Part shown: positions 1-9,190 of the stretch, piece after piece
How positions within the stretch are numbered: the stretch's first letter is position 1
How the letters are laid out: every line of letters begins with the position of its first letter
Notes under the pieces: model-generated
Told to the model about the DNA's origin: nothing
What the model saw: the letters and a program-made list of their open reading frames with translations, nothing else
The model's database searches: none
Source of the DNA: an uncultured Dorea sp.
Lineage (GTDB): Bacteria > Bacillota > Clostridia > Lachnospirales > Lachnospiraceae
DNA: 61,436 bases
Assembly (NCBI GenBank): GCA_910578455.1
Contig: CAJTQA010000014.1
Span: 1 to 61,436, forward strand
Reading direction: 5' to 3'
Program-made: the position numbers and the translations under genes

Positions 1-26
1 GGAACAAAATTAGGCTCAACAACCAC

Positions 27-55
27 TAGACTTTTATCCGCCTTCGGACTATAAT
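27..55 (+). promoter_or_regulatory. Putative promoter of nifJ
   Basis: A -35-like TAGACT at 27-32 and a perfect -10 TATAAT at 50-55 are separated by 17 bases. They lie about 60 bases upstream of the PFOR start, which follows a GGAGG ribosome binding site. This is a sequence match only; the -35 box is imperfect. Confidence 0.5.
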
Positions 56-112
56 AATTGTATACGTCAATTTATTGTAAATTGTATTAAATTTAAGGAG
101 GAACAACAAAAA

Positions 113-3100
113 ATGGCAAGAAAAATGAAGACCATGGATGGTAATCAGGCAGCGGCTCACGCTTCATATGCTTATACCGAAGTTGCAGCCATTTACCCTA
201 TCACACCGTCATCTGTTATGCCGGAGCATGTAGATGAGTGGGCTACTGAGGGAAGGAAGAACATTTTCGGACAGACAGTCCAGGTAACAGAGATGCAGTC
301 TGAGGCAGGAGCGGCGGGAGCTGTACACGGCTCACTGGCAGCAGGTGCCCTTACGACGACATTTACTGCATCACAGGGATTACTGTTGATGATTCCTAAC
401 TTATATAAAGTAGCAGGCGAGCAGCTTCCAGGTGTATTCCACGTGTCAGCACGTGCCCTTGCAAGCCACGCATTATCAATCTTTGGCGATCACTCTGATG
501 TTTACGCATGCCGCCAGACAGGAGCAGCTATGCTCTGCGAGTCCAGCGTGCAGGAGGTTATGGACCTTACGCCGGTCGCACACTGTGCAGCGCTGAAGGG
601 CAAGCTCCCGTTCATCAATTTCTTTGACGGTTTCCGTACATCCCACGAGATCCAGAAGATCGAGACATGGGATTATGAGGATCTCAAAGAGCTTGTAGAT
701 ATGGATGCCATCGATGCATTCAGAAACCATGCGCTGAATCCGAATCATCCGTGCCAGAGAGGTTCCGCTCAGAATCCGGACATCTTCTTCCAGGCAAGAG
801 AGGCATGCAACCCGTACTACGATGCTATGCCGGCGATTGTTCAGGAGTATATGGACAAGGTTAATGAAAAGATCGGTACAGACTATAAGTTATTCAACTA
901 CTACGGAGCAGCAGATGCCGAGAAGGTTATCGTTGCTATGGGTTCTGTATGCGATACGATCGAGGAGACGATCGACTACCTGATGGCAGCAGGCGAGAAG
1001 GTTGGTGTTGTTAAGGTTCGCCTTTACCGTCCGTTCTGTGCACAGGCGCTCATCGACGCAATTCCGGATACTGTTAAGTACATCAATGTCCTTGACCGTA
1101 CAAAAGAGCCGGGAGCACAGGGAGAGCCGTTATACCTTGACGTTGTATCCGCATTAAAGGGAAGCAAGTTCGACGCAGTTCCGGTTAACAGCGGACGTTA
1201 CGGCTTAGGCTCTAAAGATACTACACCTGCACAGATTGTTGCAGTATTTAATAATGCAGAGAAAGCAAGATTCACTATCGGCATTGAGGATGATGTGACC
1301 AACCTTTCCCTCGCAACAGGCCCGGCGCTTGTTACAACTCCGGAAGGAACCATCAACTGTAAGTTCTGGGGTCTTGGCGCGGACGGAACTGTAGGCGCGA
1401 ACAAGAACTCCATCAAGATCATCGGCGATAATACAGACATGTACGCACAGGCTTACTTCGACTATGACTCAAAGAAATCCGGTGGTGTTACGATGTCCCA
1501 CCTTCGTTTCGGCAAGAAGGCGATCAAGTCCACATACCTGATCCGTCAGGCAAACTTTGTAGCATGCCACAATCCTTCCTATGTTGACAAGTACAACATG
1601 GTTCAGGAATTAGTAGACGGCGGCACATTCCTTCTGAACTGCCCATGGGATATGGAAGGTCTTGAGAAACATCTTCCGGGACAGGTTAAGGCTTATATCG
1701 CTGACCACAATATCAAGTTCTACACGATCGATGGTATCAAGATCGGTAAAGAGATCGGTCTTGGCGGACGTATCAATACAGTACTTCAGTCTGCATTCTT
1801 CAAGCTGGCAGCAATCATTCCGGAGGAAGAGGCTATCGACTTGATGAAGGCTGCTGCAAAGGCTACCTACGGAAGAAAGGGCGACAAGATCGTTCAGATG
1901 AACTACGACGCTATCGACGCAGGCGCTAAGCAGGTTGTAGAAGTAAGCGTTCCGGATTCATGGAAATCCTGTCCGGACGAAGGACTGTTCTCACCAGAGG
2001 TTAAGGGCGGAAGAGAAGACGTTGTTGACTTCGTTAAGAACATCCAGACAAAGGTTAATGCACAGGAAGGAAATACACTTCCGGTATCTGCATTCAACGA
2101 CTATGTAGACGGCTCTACTCCGTCCGGTTCTTCTGCATATGAGAAACGTGGTATTGCAGTTGATATCCCGGTATGGAAAGAGGAGAACTGTATCCAGTGT
2201 AACCGCTGTGCATATGTCTGCCCGCACGCTGTTATCCGCCCGGTAGCTCTGACAGAGGACGAGCTTGCGAAAGCTCCGGAAGGAACAAAGGCAATCGATA
2301 TGATCGGTATGCCGGGTATGAAGTTCACCATGACGGTATCTGCGCTTGACTGTACAGGATGCGGTTCCTGTGCGAATGTATGTCCTGGAAAGAAGGGCGA
2401 GAAGGCTCTTGTTATGGAGAATATGGAGGCTAATGTCTCTTCTCAGGAAGTATTTGACTTCGGAAGGGCAATCGAGGTAAAACCGGAGGTTGTTGCCAAG
2501 TTCAAACCAGAGACCGTTAAGGGCAGCCAGTTCAAACAGCCGCTCCTTGAGTTCTCAGGCGCATGTGCAGGCTGCGGCGAGACACCTTACGCAAAACTTA
2601 TCACACAGTTATTCGGCGACAGGATGTATATTGCAAACGCGACAGGATGCTCCTCAATCTGGGGTAACTCCTCACCGTCCACACCATACACGGTAAACGG
2701 ACGAGGCCAGGGTCCTGCATGGTCTAACTCCCTGTTCGAGGACAACGCAGAGTTCGGCTACGGTATGCTGCTTGCTCAGAAGGCGATCAGAAACAGGCTG
2801 AAAGCAGAGGTAGAAGAGGTTGCAGCGGCAGATGTTTCCGAGGAGATCAAGGCAGCATGCAGCGAGTATCTTGATACCTTTAACTGCGGCGCAAGCAACG
2901 GAGACGCTACAGACAAGTTAGTTGCAGCATTAGACGGATGTGACTGTGATGTATGCAGAGACATCGTTAAGAATAAAGACTTCCTCGCTAAGAAATCCCA
3001 GTGGGTATTCGGCGGTGACGGATGGGCTTACGATATCGGATTCGGCGGCGTTGACCATGTACTTGCAAGCGGCGAGGACATCAACGTTATGGTATTCGAT

Positions 3101-3646
3101 ACAGAAGTTTACTCCAACACAGGCGGACAGTCCTCTAAGGCTACGAAGACAGGTGCTACCGCACAGTTCGCAGCAGGCGGAAAAGAGACGAAGAAGAAAG
3201 ACCTTGCCGGCATTGCAATGAGCTACGGTTATGTATATGTTGCTCAGATTGCTATGGGCGCTGACTTCAACCAGACTGTTAAGGCGATTGCCGAGGCAGA
3301 GGCGTATCCGGGACCGTCACTCATCATCGCTTACGCTCCATGTATCAACCATGGTATCAAGAAGGGCATGAGCAAGGCTCAGACCGAGGAGCAGTTAGCT
3401 GTAGAGTGCGGATACTGGAACAACTTCCGGTTCAATCCGGCGGCAGAGGGCGCGAAGTTCACCCTTGACAGCAAAGAGCCTAAGAAGGAAGAGTATCAGG
3501 CATTCCTTGACGGAGAAGTTCGTTACAATGCACTGAAGAGAGCAAATCCGGAGAAAGCTGAGAGACTGTTCACAAAGAACGAGGCAGAGGCTATGGAGAG
3601 ATATGCTTATCTGAAGAAACTGGTAACTCTGTACGGAGAAGAATAA
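113..3646 (+). CDS. nifJ: Pyruvate:ferredoxin (flavodoxin) oxidoreductase
   Basis: This is the full-length single-chain PFOR (1177 aa), which oxidises pyruvate with CoA to acetyl-CoA and CO2 and reduces ferredoxin. The N-terminal half carries the pyrimidine-binding and transketolase-like domains (YPITPSS near residue 30). A two-cluster ferredoxin domain follows at about 690-770, with CIQCNRCAYVCP and CTGCGSCANVCP. The C-terminal thiamine-diphosphate domain has GGDGWAYDIGFGG and the NTGGQSSKATKTG loop. The start follows GGAGG. It is a monocistronic unit closed by a strong terminator and is a central fermentation enzyme of anaerobes. Nothing is missing or broken. Confidence 0.98.
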   Translation: MARKMKTMDGNQAAAHASYAYTEVAAIYPITPSSVMPEHVDEWATEGRKNIFGQTVQVTEMQSEAGAAGAVHGSLAAGALTTTFTASQGLLLMIPNLYKVAGEQLPGVFHVSARALASHALSIFGDHSDVYACRQTGAAMLCESSVQEVMDLTPVAHCAALKGKLPFINFFDGFRTSHEIQKIETWDYEDLKELVDMDAIDAFRNHALNPNHPCQRGSAQNPDIFFQAREACNPYYDAMPAIVQEYMDKVNEKIGTDYKLFNYYGAADAEKVIVAMGSVCDTIEETIDYLMAAGEKVGVVKVRLYRPFCAQALIDAIPDTVKYINVLDRTKEPGAQGEPLYLDVVSALKGSKFDAVPVNSGRYGLGSKDTTPAQIVAVFNNAEKARFTIGIEDDVTNLSLATGPALVTTPEGTINCKFWGLGADGTVGANKNSIKIIGDNTDMYAQAYFDYDSKKSGGVTMSHLRFGKKAIKSTYLIRQANFVACHNPSYVDKYNMVQELVDGGTFLLNCPWDMEGLEKHLPGQVKAYIADHNIKFYTIDGIKIGKEIGLGGRINTVLQSAFFKLAAIIPEEEAIDLMKAAAKATYGRKGDKIVQMNYDAIDAGAKQVVEVSVPDSWKSCPDEGLFSPEVKGGREDVVDFVKNIQTKVNAQEGNTLPVSAFNDYVDGSTPSGSSAYEKRGIAVDIPVWKEENCIQCNRCAYVCPHAVIRPVALTEDELAKAPEGTKAIDMIGMPGMKFTMTVSALDCTGCGSCANVCPGKKGEKALVMENMEANVSSQEVFDFGRAIEVKPEVVAKFKPETVKGSQFKQPLLEFSGACAGCGETPYAKLITQLFGDRMYIANATGCSSIWGNSSPSTPYTVNGRGQGPAWSNSLFEDNAEFGYGMLLAQKAIRNRLKAEVEEVAAADVSEEIKAACSEYLDTFNCGASNGDATDKLVAALDGCDCDVCRDIVKNKDFLAKKSQWVFGGDGWAYDIGFGGVDHVLASGEDINVMVFDTEVYSNTGGQSSKATKTGATAQFAAGGKETKKKDLAGIAMSYGYVYVAQIAMGADFNQTVKAIAEAEAYPGPSLIIAYAPCINHGIKKGMSKAQTEEQLAVECGYWNNFRFNPAAEGAKFTLDSKEPKKEEYQAFLDGEVRYNALKRANPEKAERLFTKNEAEAMERYAYLKKLVTLYGEE

Positions 3647-3674
3647 GAATAACAGATTGACAATCTGACAGATG

Positions 3675-3710
3675 ATATGCCCCGCACATATATGCGGGGC
3701 ATATTTTTTT
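3675..3710 (+). terminator. Rho-independent terminator after nifJ
   Basis: A perfect 12-bp stem (ATATGCCCCGCA paired with TGCGGGGCATAT) is followed by a run of seven T. It lies 29 bases after the PFOR stop codon. Confidence 0.92.
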
Positions 3711-3721
3711 ATGTCTGCCTA

Positions 3722-3757
3722 TTGACTGTATAGTTACTATATACTGTATATTACAGT
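3722..3757 (+). promoter_or_regulatory. MerR-type promoter with long spacer and internal dyad
   Basis: TTGACT at 3722-3727 and TATATT at 3747-3752 are separated by 19 bases, the over-long spacing typical of MerR-activated promoters. The spacer holds a perfect palindrome, TATAGTTACTATA (3729-3741). A second palindrome, ACTGTATATTACAGT (3743-3757), overlaps the -10. The operon it would drive ends with a MerR-family gene (9191-10030), the natural candidate regulator. The expected transcription start falls at or next to the first ATG (3759), so the message may be leaderless. Confidence 0.6.
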
Positions 3758-3758
3758 T

Positions 3759-4403
3759 ATGGAGAAGGAGAAGACAAAGAAAAAACTGATTTCCGGCATA
3801 AAAGTAATCTGTTCGGTGATTGTATGTGCCGCGGGCATACAATTTCTTGTTCTTGCAGGCTGGGGGATGGATCCGCTGACAGGGCTTGAGAGCGCTTTGG
3901 CAGATAAATTGAATATTACATTAGGCAGGGCGGCGCTGATATTTGAAGGAACGACATTTTGCATTTTCCTGTTTGTAGATAAAAGCCTGGTAAATTTTGG
4001 ATCCTTTGCATTTTGCTTTGGAATAGGCCCGTGCATCGACTTCTGGGCGGGAGCCTTGTCGGGCATTGGAATGTCCAGGAGCGCGGCGGGCAGCCTATTG
4101 TTCATGGTTGCAGGGAGCTTTTTGATCATTGTAAGCATTGCATATTATGTTCCTCTGGATTTTGGGCTGCAGTCGCTGGACATGTATAGTGTGTCGATAG
4201 CGAGGCTCTTGAACCGGAGGTACGGGGCGGGCCTTACAGTCACTTACCTGATCATGACGGCAGGAGCATTATGCCTTGGGGTGCGCCCGGGAATCACGAC
4301 GCTGGCGGCAATGACAACATATGGATATCTGATTGATAAAGTGAGAAATATTTTTGACCGGAAGGCTGAAAATAGAAAAAACAGAAAAGGAGGAGGATTA
4401 TGA
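3759..4403 (+). CDS. YczE/YitT-type integral membrane protein
   Basis: This 214-aa protein has about five to six hydrophobic segments and resembles the YczE/YyaS/YitT group of Firmicute membrane proteins (GWGMDPLTGLESALA near residues 34-48, PGITTLAAMTTYG near 175). The family's biochemical role is unsettled. Its stop overlaps the next start by four bases (ATGA), so it is translationally coupled to the glycosidase. No Shine-Dalgarno sequence is visible before ATG 3759 and the promoter ends almost at this codon. The length fits the family, so I keep this start. A link to the glycan operon is inferred from position only. Confidence 0.8.
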   Translation: MEKEKTKKKLISGIKVICSVIVCAAGIQFLVLAGWGMDPLTGLESALADKLNITLGRAALIFEGTTFCIFLFVDKSLVNFGSFAFCFGIGPCIDFWAGALSGIGMSRSAAGSLLFMVAGSFLIIVSIAYYVPLDFGLQSLDMYSVSIARLLNRRYGAGLTVTYLIMTAGALCLGVRPGITTLAAMTTYGYLIDKVRNIFDRKAENRKNRKGGGL

Positions 4404-6193
4404 AGACAGAAGGATTGAATATCAGTACAGTTCCTTTTTCGGCAAGAGGCTCTTACATGGCGGTGAATTATCTTCTGGAGGACTACTACAGCGGGTATGT
4501 AAGCTGCACCGGGTTTTCCAGCAATCTGGATAAGATGCCGTTCGTGTCTACGCCGGGGCTGTATCTGCGCTCGGTGTGCACCAAAGGGCAGAACAATAAT
4601 ATGGAAATGATTCGCTTTACGCCTCTGTACGGCGGAGAGGAGATCCCTTATGACATCTGGGCGGATTACGGATTGGTCAGGCTTACATGTGAGAAAGGGG
4701 AGATTGCGTTTTGCTTTGCGGACGAGGATACTCTGCTGATTAAGGGAACAGGAGAAGGGCTGGGGCTCAGGCTTGACTGTGTGATAGAAGGAAGATCCAG
4801 TTTCCTTGTGAAAATACCGTTAAAGAGCGGAAGATTCTACCATAAGCTGACCAATCACATCACCTTTGACAATTACGGTATCTATACGGCAAAAGGCGAG
4901 GTTTGCGTGGAGCAGGAGTGGGAGAGCGACCATCTGCTCAATACCAGATGCTTTTATGACATCAGGGAAAGCGGAGGGCAGTTCCAATGTGCGGTAAAAG
5001 AGCTGCGAACCTATATCTGGGTAAATCCCGAGGAAGACGGAGGAAGGGAATTCGGGCCGGCGGAGCAGGCGAACCGCAGGGCTTTTGAAGATTTCTACGC
5101 GGGGATGCCAAAGGTTCCGGAAAGATACGAGGAGGCGCATAAGCTGGCGGCGTATCTTTGCTGGTCAGGCTCTGTTAAGGCAAGGGGATATCTTAAGAGA
5201 GAGTCGGTGTTTATGACGAAGAACATCCTCTGCTTTGTCTGGGCATACGAGAGCTGGCTGGTGGCGGCAGGACTGTACGGCACGGACATGGATCTTGCCT
5301 ATGATCAGCTTATGACAATGATGGACAGCCAGGACGAACTGGGGGGAATCCCGAACTTCAAGGGAGACGGACTGGAAAGCTATGAGGCGAGCATGCCTCC
5401 CAACTTTGGGTGGATTGTGGGTAAGATTATGGAGAAGGCAGAGTTTTCCAAAGATCAGCTTGATGAGATTTACGGTAAGATGCGGGATTACACTTACTTT
5501 TATTTAAACCATATGGATGAAACCGGAGACGGGGTATTTGAATATCATCACGGATATGACGCATGCGGCGACGACGATACGGTTTTCCGGGATGAGCTGA
5601 ATATTTCCTGCCCTGACCTGACGACGCTTTTGATCCTGCAGATGGACTGCCTGGAGAAAGTTGCCAAGAAGCTGGGAAAAAGAGTCGAGGCGGCACAGTG
5701 GAAACAGCTGTCCGAGAGAAGTACGGAGGGTCTTGTAAAGACGCTGTTTGACGAGAACGGAATGCCTTTTGCCAAAAATAATGTGACCGGAGAGAGAATC
5801 TATGCCGAAAGCCCAATTCTGTTTACGCCCCTTATGCTGGGAGACAGGCTGCCGGAGAAGATAAGAAATGTCATGATAGGGGAGCTGAAGGCGAAGAAAT
5901 ATATAACGCCTTTCGGGCTGGCATCGGAGGAACCGGACAGCCGGTACTATGATGCGGAAGGCTTTTTCAGAGGGCCTGTCTGGTTCACCATGACACTTAC
6001 GACGATAGAAGGGCTGATCCAGTGCCATGAGGAAGAGATGGCGCAGGATCTGGTTATAAAATATTGTGATCTGGTTAAAAATGGAGGTTGTGCGGAATGC
6101 TATAACGCACAGACAGGAGAACCGTTAAACAATAAAGGATATGTGTCGACAGCAGGCACATTCCTGTTTCTGGCACATGATTACCTGAAGTAA
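4400..6193 (+). CDS. Cytoplasmic six-hairpin glycoside hydrolase (GH63/GH37-like)
   Basis: The 597-aa protein has no signal peptide, so it should act inside the cell. An N-terminal beta-rich region of about 200 residues precedes an (alpha/alpha)6 toroid. The toroid shows hallmarks of the trehalase/GH63 clan: an FRGPVWF motif near residue 525, an acidic DACGDDDTVFRDE stretch near 385-400, and a C-terminal STAGTFLFLAHDYL. It starts at AGGAGG-spaced ATG 4400. It sits directly upstream of an oligosaccharide-type ABC importer, so it probably hydrolyses an imported di- or oligosaccharide. The exact linkage cannot be told from sequence; trehalose-like or alpha-glucosides/mannosides are possible. Confidence 0.75.
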   Translation: MKTEGLNISTVPFSARGSYMAVNYLLEDYYSGYVSCTGFSSNLDKMPFVSTPGLYLRSVCTKGQNNNMEMIRFTPLYGGEEIPYDIWADYGLVRLTCEKGEIAFCFADEDTLLIKGTGEGLGLRLDCVIEGRSSFLVKIPLKSGRFYHKLTNHITFDNYGIYTAKGEVCVEQEWESDHLLNTRCFYDIRESGGQFQCAVKELRTYIWVNPEEDGGREFGPAEQANRRAFEDFYAGMPKVPERYEEAHKLAAYLCWSGSVKARGYLKRESVFMTKNILCFVWAYESWLVAAGLYGTDMDLAYDQLMTMMDSQDELGGIPNFKGDGLESYEASMPPNFGWIVGKIMEKAEFSKDQLDEIYGKMRDYTYFYLNHMDETGDGVFEYHHGYDACGDDDTVFRDELNISCPDLTTLLILQMDCLEKVAKKLGKRVEAAQWKQLSERSTEGLVKTLFDENGMPFAKNNVTGERIYAESPILFTPLMLGDRLPEKIRNVMIGELKAKKYITPFGLASEEPDSRYYDAEGFFRGPVWFTMTLTTIEGLIQCHEEEMAQDLVIKYCDLVKNGGCAECYNAQTGEPLNNKGYVSTAGTFLFLAHDYLK

Positions 6194-6208
6194 AAAAGGA
6201 GGATGCAT

Positions 6209-7462
6209 ATGAAAAGAAAGATATCGGCTGTTTTAGTGATAGCAATGACGGTGCTTGCGGCGGCAGGGTGCGGAGGGAATAAGGAAACAGAAGAGGACAG
6301 CTCTGCGACGACCCTGGAGGCCATCAGCTTTATGGGAGAAGATACAAAGAGAGACGGTTTCGCACAAGTGGCGGAGGCTTATGAAAAGGCGCACCCTGGG
6401 GTGAAGATCAATGTGCAGCATCTGGATTATGGAACCTTTACGACGACTCTCCAGACACGGATTGGGGCAGATGACGCGCCGGACCTGATATTCGGCACGG
6501 CAATTCTCAATCAGGAGCTGGTGAAGTCGGGGCAGATCGAAGTCCTGAATGACTATGACATACTGAAACAGTTCACAGAAGAGCAGCGCGCCTGCATGAC
6601 TATTGAGGGAAATACTTATGGTGTGCCGCTAGACCAGATGGTCATCTGCGCGTTTTACAATAAAGATATGTTTGACAAGTATAATGTAAAAGTGCCGGAG
6701 ACGCTGAGCGAGTTCTACAAAGCGTGCGAGACCTTTGAAGACGCGGGGATTGTGCCGTTTATCCGCCCGTACAAAGACGCGGCGTATATTCAGTATGACT
6801 TGGACACACAGGTTTACGCGCTGATTGATAAAGCAGGAAAAACGGACTTTTTTACGGATCTGGAGTCTGGGAAAGCGAAATTTACGGATTCTCCGGAGAT
6901 GCGGGAAGGGCTGGAACTGTTTGCTAAAAGGCTTTCTTATCTGTCAGGAGACGATCTTGGAACAGACCCGGCAGTGAGCAGCCAGCTCTTTGCGGAAGGG
7001 AAAAGCCCGATGTACATTAACGGCAGCTGGGTAGTAGGCGATATCGTTGCCAATAATCCGGACGGGAATTTCGGAATCTTTTCCGTGCCGGTTTCGGACA
7101 ACCCGGAGGACAATAAGATGTATGCGGCGGTGGATGACGCATGGATGGTAAGCTCTAAGAGCGACCATAAAAAAGAGGCGGTAGATTTCCTTGAATTTAT
7201 GACTTCGGACGAAGGGATGCAGATCTGGTCAAAGACGGCAAAAGCAATACCGCTGAAAAGCATAGAGACAGAAGGCCTCCCGGCTCTTTTGGAGGAAGTG
7301 TCTGGATACGTTGAAAAAGGGCATACTGTAAACGTGGATAAATACGTCTTCTTTTCGGGAGAGGCTACGGACAAGTTTAACAAGAACATGCAGCTGTTTG
7401 TCAATGACCCGGATGTGGAGGCGACTCTGAAACAGCTTGATAAGGAGTTTCAGAATAACTAA
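6209..7462 (+). CDS. Carbohydrate ABC transporter substrate-binding lipoprotein (CUT1 type)
   Basis: This 417-aa extracellular solute-binding protein belongs to the MalE-like (SBP_bac_1) family. The N-terminus (MKRKISAVLVIAMTVLAAAGC) is a lipoprotein signal with a cysteine near residue 22. I start at ATG 6209, six bases after AGGAGG; the ATG at 6203 abuts the ribosome binding site. The mature domain carries typical motifs (MYINGSWVVGDI, AVDDAWMVSSKS). It is followed by two permeases. No ATPase is encoded here, which is usual for CUT1 systems sharing an MsmK-type ATPase encoded elsewhere. Confidence 0.92.
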   Translation: MKRKISAVLVIAMTVLAAAGCGGNKETEEDSSATTLEAISFMGEDTKRDGFAQVAEAYEKAHPGVKINVQHLDYGTFTTTLQTRIGADDAPDLIFGTAILNQELVKSGQIEVLNDYDILKQFTEEQRACMTIEGNTYGVPLDQMVICAFYNKDMFDKYNVKVPETLSEFYKACETFEDAGIVPFIRPYKDAAYIQYDLDTQVYALIDKAGKTDFFTDLESGKAKFTDSPEMREGLELFAKRLSYLSGDDLGTDPAVSSQLFAEGKSPMYINGSWVVGDIVANNPDGNFGIFSVPVSDNPEDNKMYAAVDDAWMVSSKSDHKKEAVDFLEFMTSDEGMQIWSKTAKAIPLKSIETEGLPALLEEVSGYVEKGHTVNVDKYVFFSGEATDKFNKNMQLFVNDPDVEATLKQLDKEFQNN

Positions 7463-7491
7463 AGCCTGCTGGCAGGAGAGGTAGTATTGGG

Positions 7492-8358
7492 GTGAAATGG
7501 AACATGAAAAATTCAACAAAGAAGAAATTGTGTAATGTGCTGTTCCTTCTCCCGGCGTGTATTGTGTTTTTTGTGTTTGTCCTGATTCCGTTTCTCGAAG
7601 GAATCCCGTTGTCTTTGTACGAGTGGGACGGGTACAGCGACACGAAAACATTTGTGGGGATATCGAACTATGTTTCGATAGTGAAGGACGGAAATCTTTT
7701 GGAGGCAGTGGGAAACACTTTTGAATTTACAGTGTATTATCTGTTGGGATGCAATGTCCTGGGGCTTATGCTGGCGCTCCTGATGCAGAAGACAACACGG
7801 CTGAACAGTGTGCTGAGAACAATATTTTTTATTCCGTTTGTCCTGAGCATGATACTTGCGAGCTTTATGTTTTCATATATTTATTCGGACGTGTTTTACG
7901 GGATATTCGGGATTAAGAGCTTTCTGGGCAATATGGACGCGGTAAACCCGGCGATTGCGGCAATTGCCGTATGGAAAGACAGCGGCTACTGCATGATCAT
8001 ATACATTGCGTCGCTGACAATGGTTCCGGGAGAATATTATGAGGCGGCTAAAATCGAAGGGTGTGGCAGGATCCAGTCATTTTTCCGCATTACCATGCCT
8101 CTGATCGTGCCTGCTTTCACAGCGAACCTTACGCTGATCCTTGCATGGGGGATGCAGGCGTTCGACTATCAGATGGCAGCAACAGGCGGCGGGCCGGGAC
8201 ACGCGTCTGAGACGATAGGCATGTATATCTATAAGAATATATTCGTTTACCATAATGCCGGATATGGGCAGGCGGCAGGCGTTCTCCTGACAGCGGGGCT
8301 TGCGTTTCTGACAATGGCTCTGACAGGGGTTCTCAGGCGAAAGGAGGTTGAGCTATGA
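7492..8358 (+). CDS. Carbohydrate ABC transporter permease (MalF-like)
   Basis: This 288-aa permease has six predicted membrane spans and the cytoplasmic EAA loop that docks the ATPase (YYEAAKIEGCGRIQSFFRIT near residue 180). It forms the heteromeric channel with the next gene for the sugar delivered by the 6209 lipoprotein. The reading frame can start at GTG 7492 (GGAGAGG eleven bases upstream) or at ATG 7504 (GGGGTGA eight bases upstream). Its stop overlaps the next start by four bases, giving coupled translation. Confidence 0.92.
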   Translation: MKWNMKNSTKKKLCNVLFLLPACIVFFVFVLIPFLEGIPLSLYEWDGYSDTKTFVGISNYVSIVKDGNLLEAVGNTFEFTVYYLLGCNVLGLMLALLMQKTTRLNSVLRTIFFIPFVLSMILASFMFSYIYSDVFYGIFGIKSFLGNMDAVNPAIAAIAVWKDSGYCMIIYIASLTMVPGEYYEAAKIEGCGRIQSFFRITMPLIVPAFTANLTLILAWGMQAFDYQMAATGGGPGHASETIGMYIYKNIFVYHNAGYGQAAGVLLTAGLAFLTMALTGVLRRKEVEL

Positions 8359-9185
8359 GAAGGAGAGCTGTATTTGGCAGGATTGCGGACAGAGCGCTGG
8401 CTTTGGCTCTTGCAGCGGTGTTTTTGTCTCCATTTTACATCGGGATCATTTATTCATTTAAGACGAAACAGGAGATTACATTTACAGGACTTGCCATCCC
8501 GGAAAGAATAAATTTCGGCAATTATACAGCTGTGCTGGAGGACGGCAGTTTTTTCCGCGGGATGCTTAACAGCCTGTATACGACGCTCCCTTCCGTAGTG
8601 CTTATCATGGTCATCTGCCCGATGGCATCCTATGTGTTCGCAAGGAATAACGGCAGGATATATAACATCCTGTACTCGCTGTTTCTTATGGCCATGCTGA
8701 TTCCTTATCAGTCGGTGCTCCTGCCGATCTATGCCAATATGAGGGAGTGGGGATTTCTCAATACTTATACGGGAAATGTCCTGGTGAAAGTCGGATTCCA
8801 GATTTCCCTCAGCATTTTAATCTGCACCGGGTTTGTCAAGGGAATCCCAAGGGAGCTGGAGGAGGCGGCTTATATAGATGGCCTGGGGTATTTCGGAACT
8901 TTCTGGAGAATCGTATTTCCGCTGATGAAATCAGTCCTGATATCAATTTTAATTATTAATGCGCTGTTTGCATGGAACGATTTCCAGCTATCGACAGTCA
9001 CGCTTACGAAAGAGTCGGTGCAGACGCTGCCGCAGCTTTTGTACAGATATTTTGGGGTGCACTCGGTTGATTTAAATGAGGCGTTTGCAGCGTTTAATCT
9101 TGCCATGCTGCCTCTGGCGGTGCTGTACCTCCTGCTGCAGAAGTATATAACAGACGGCGTAATGGCAGGCTCCGTAAAGGGATAA
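8355..9185 (+). CDS. Carbohydrate ABC transporter permease (MalG-like)
   Basis: This 276-aa second permease of the CUT1 importer has six membrane spans and the EAA motif (LEEAAYIDGLGYFGTFWRIVFP near residue 170). It overlaps the preceding permease by four bases (ATGA) and is followed six bases later by the MerR regulator, so transporter and regulator are co-transcribed. The usual family length is 270-280 aa, so it looks intact. Confidence 0.92.
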   Translation: MRRRAVFGRIADRALALALAAVFLSPFYIGIIYSFKTKQEITFTGLAIPERINFGNYTAVLEDGSFFRGMLNSLYTTLPSVVLIMVICPMASYVFARNNGRIYNILYSLFLMAMLIPYQSVLLPIYANMREWGFLNTYTGNVLVKVGFQISLSILICTGFVKGIPRELEEAAYIDGLGYFGTFWRIVFPLMKSVLISILIINALFAWNDFQLSTVTLTKESVQTLPQLLYRYFGVHSVDLNEAFAAFNLAMLPLAVLYLLLQKYITDGVMAGSVKG

Positions 9186-9190
9186 CAGAT

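Noticed and set aside
5504..6028. Minus-strand open frame opposite the glycosidase
   Set aside because: It is a codon-bias shadow of the GC-rich plus-strand gene.
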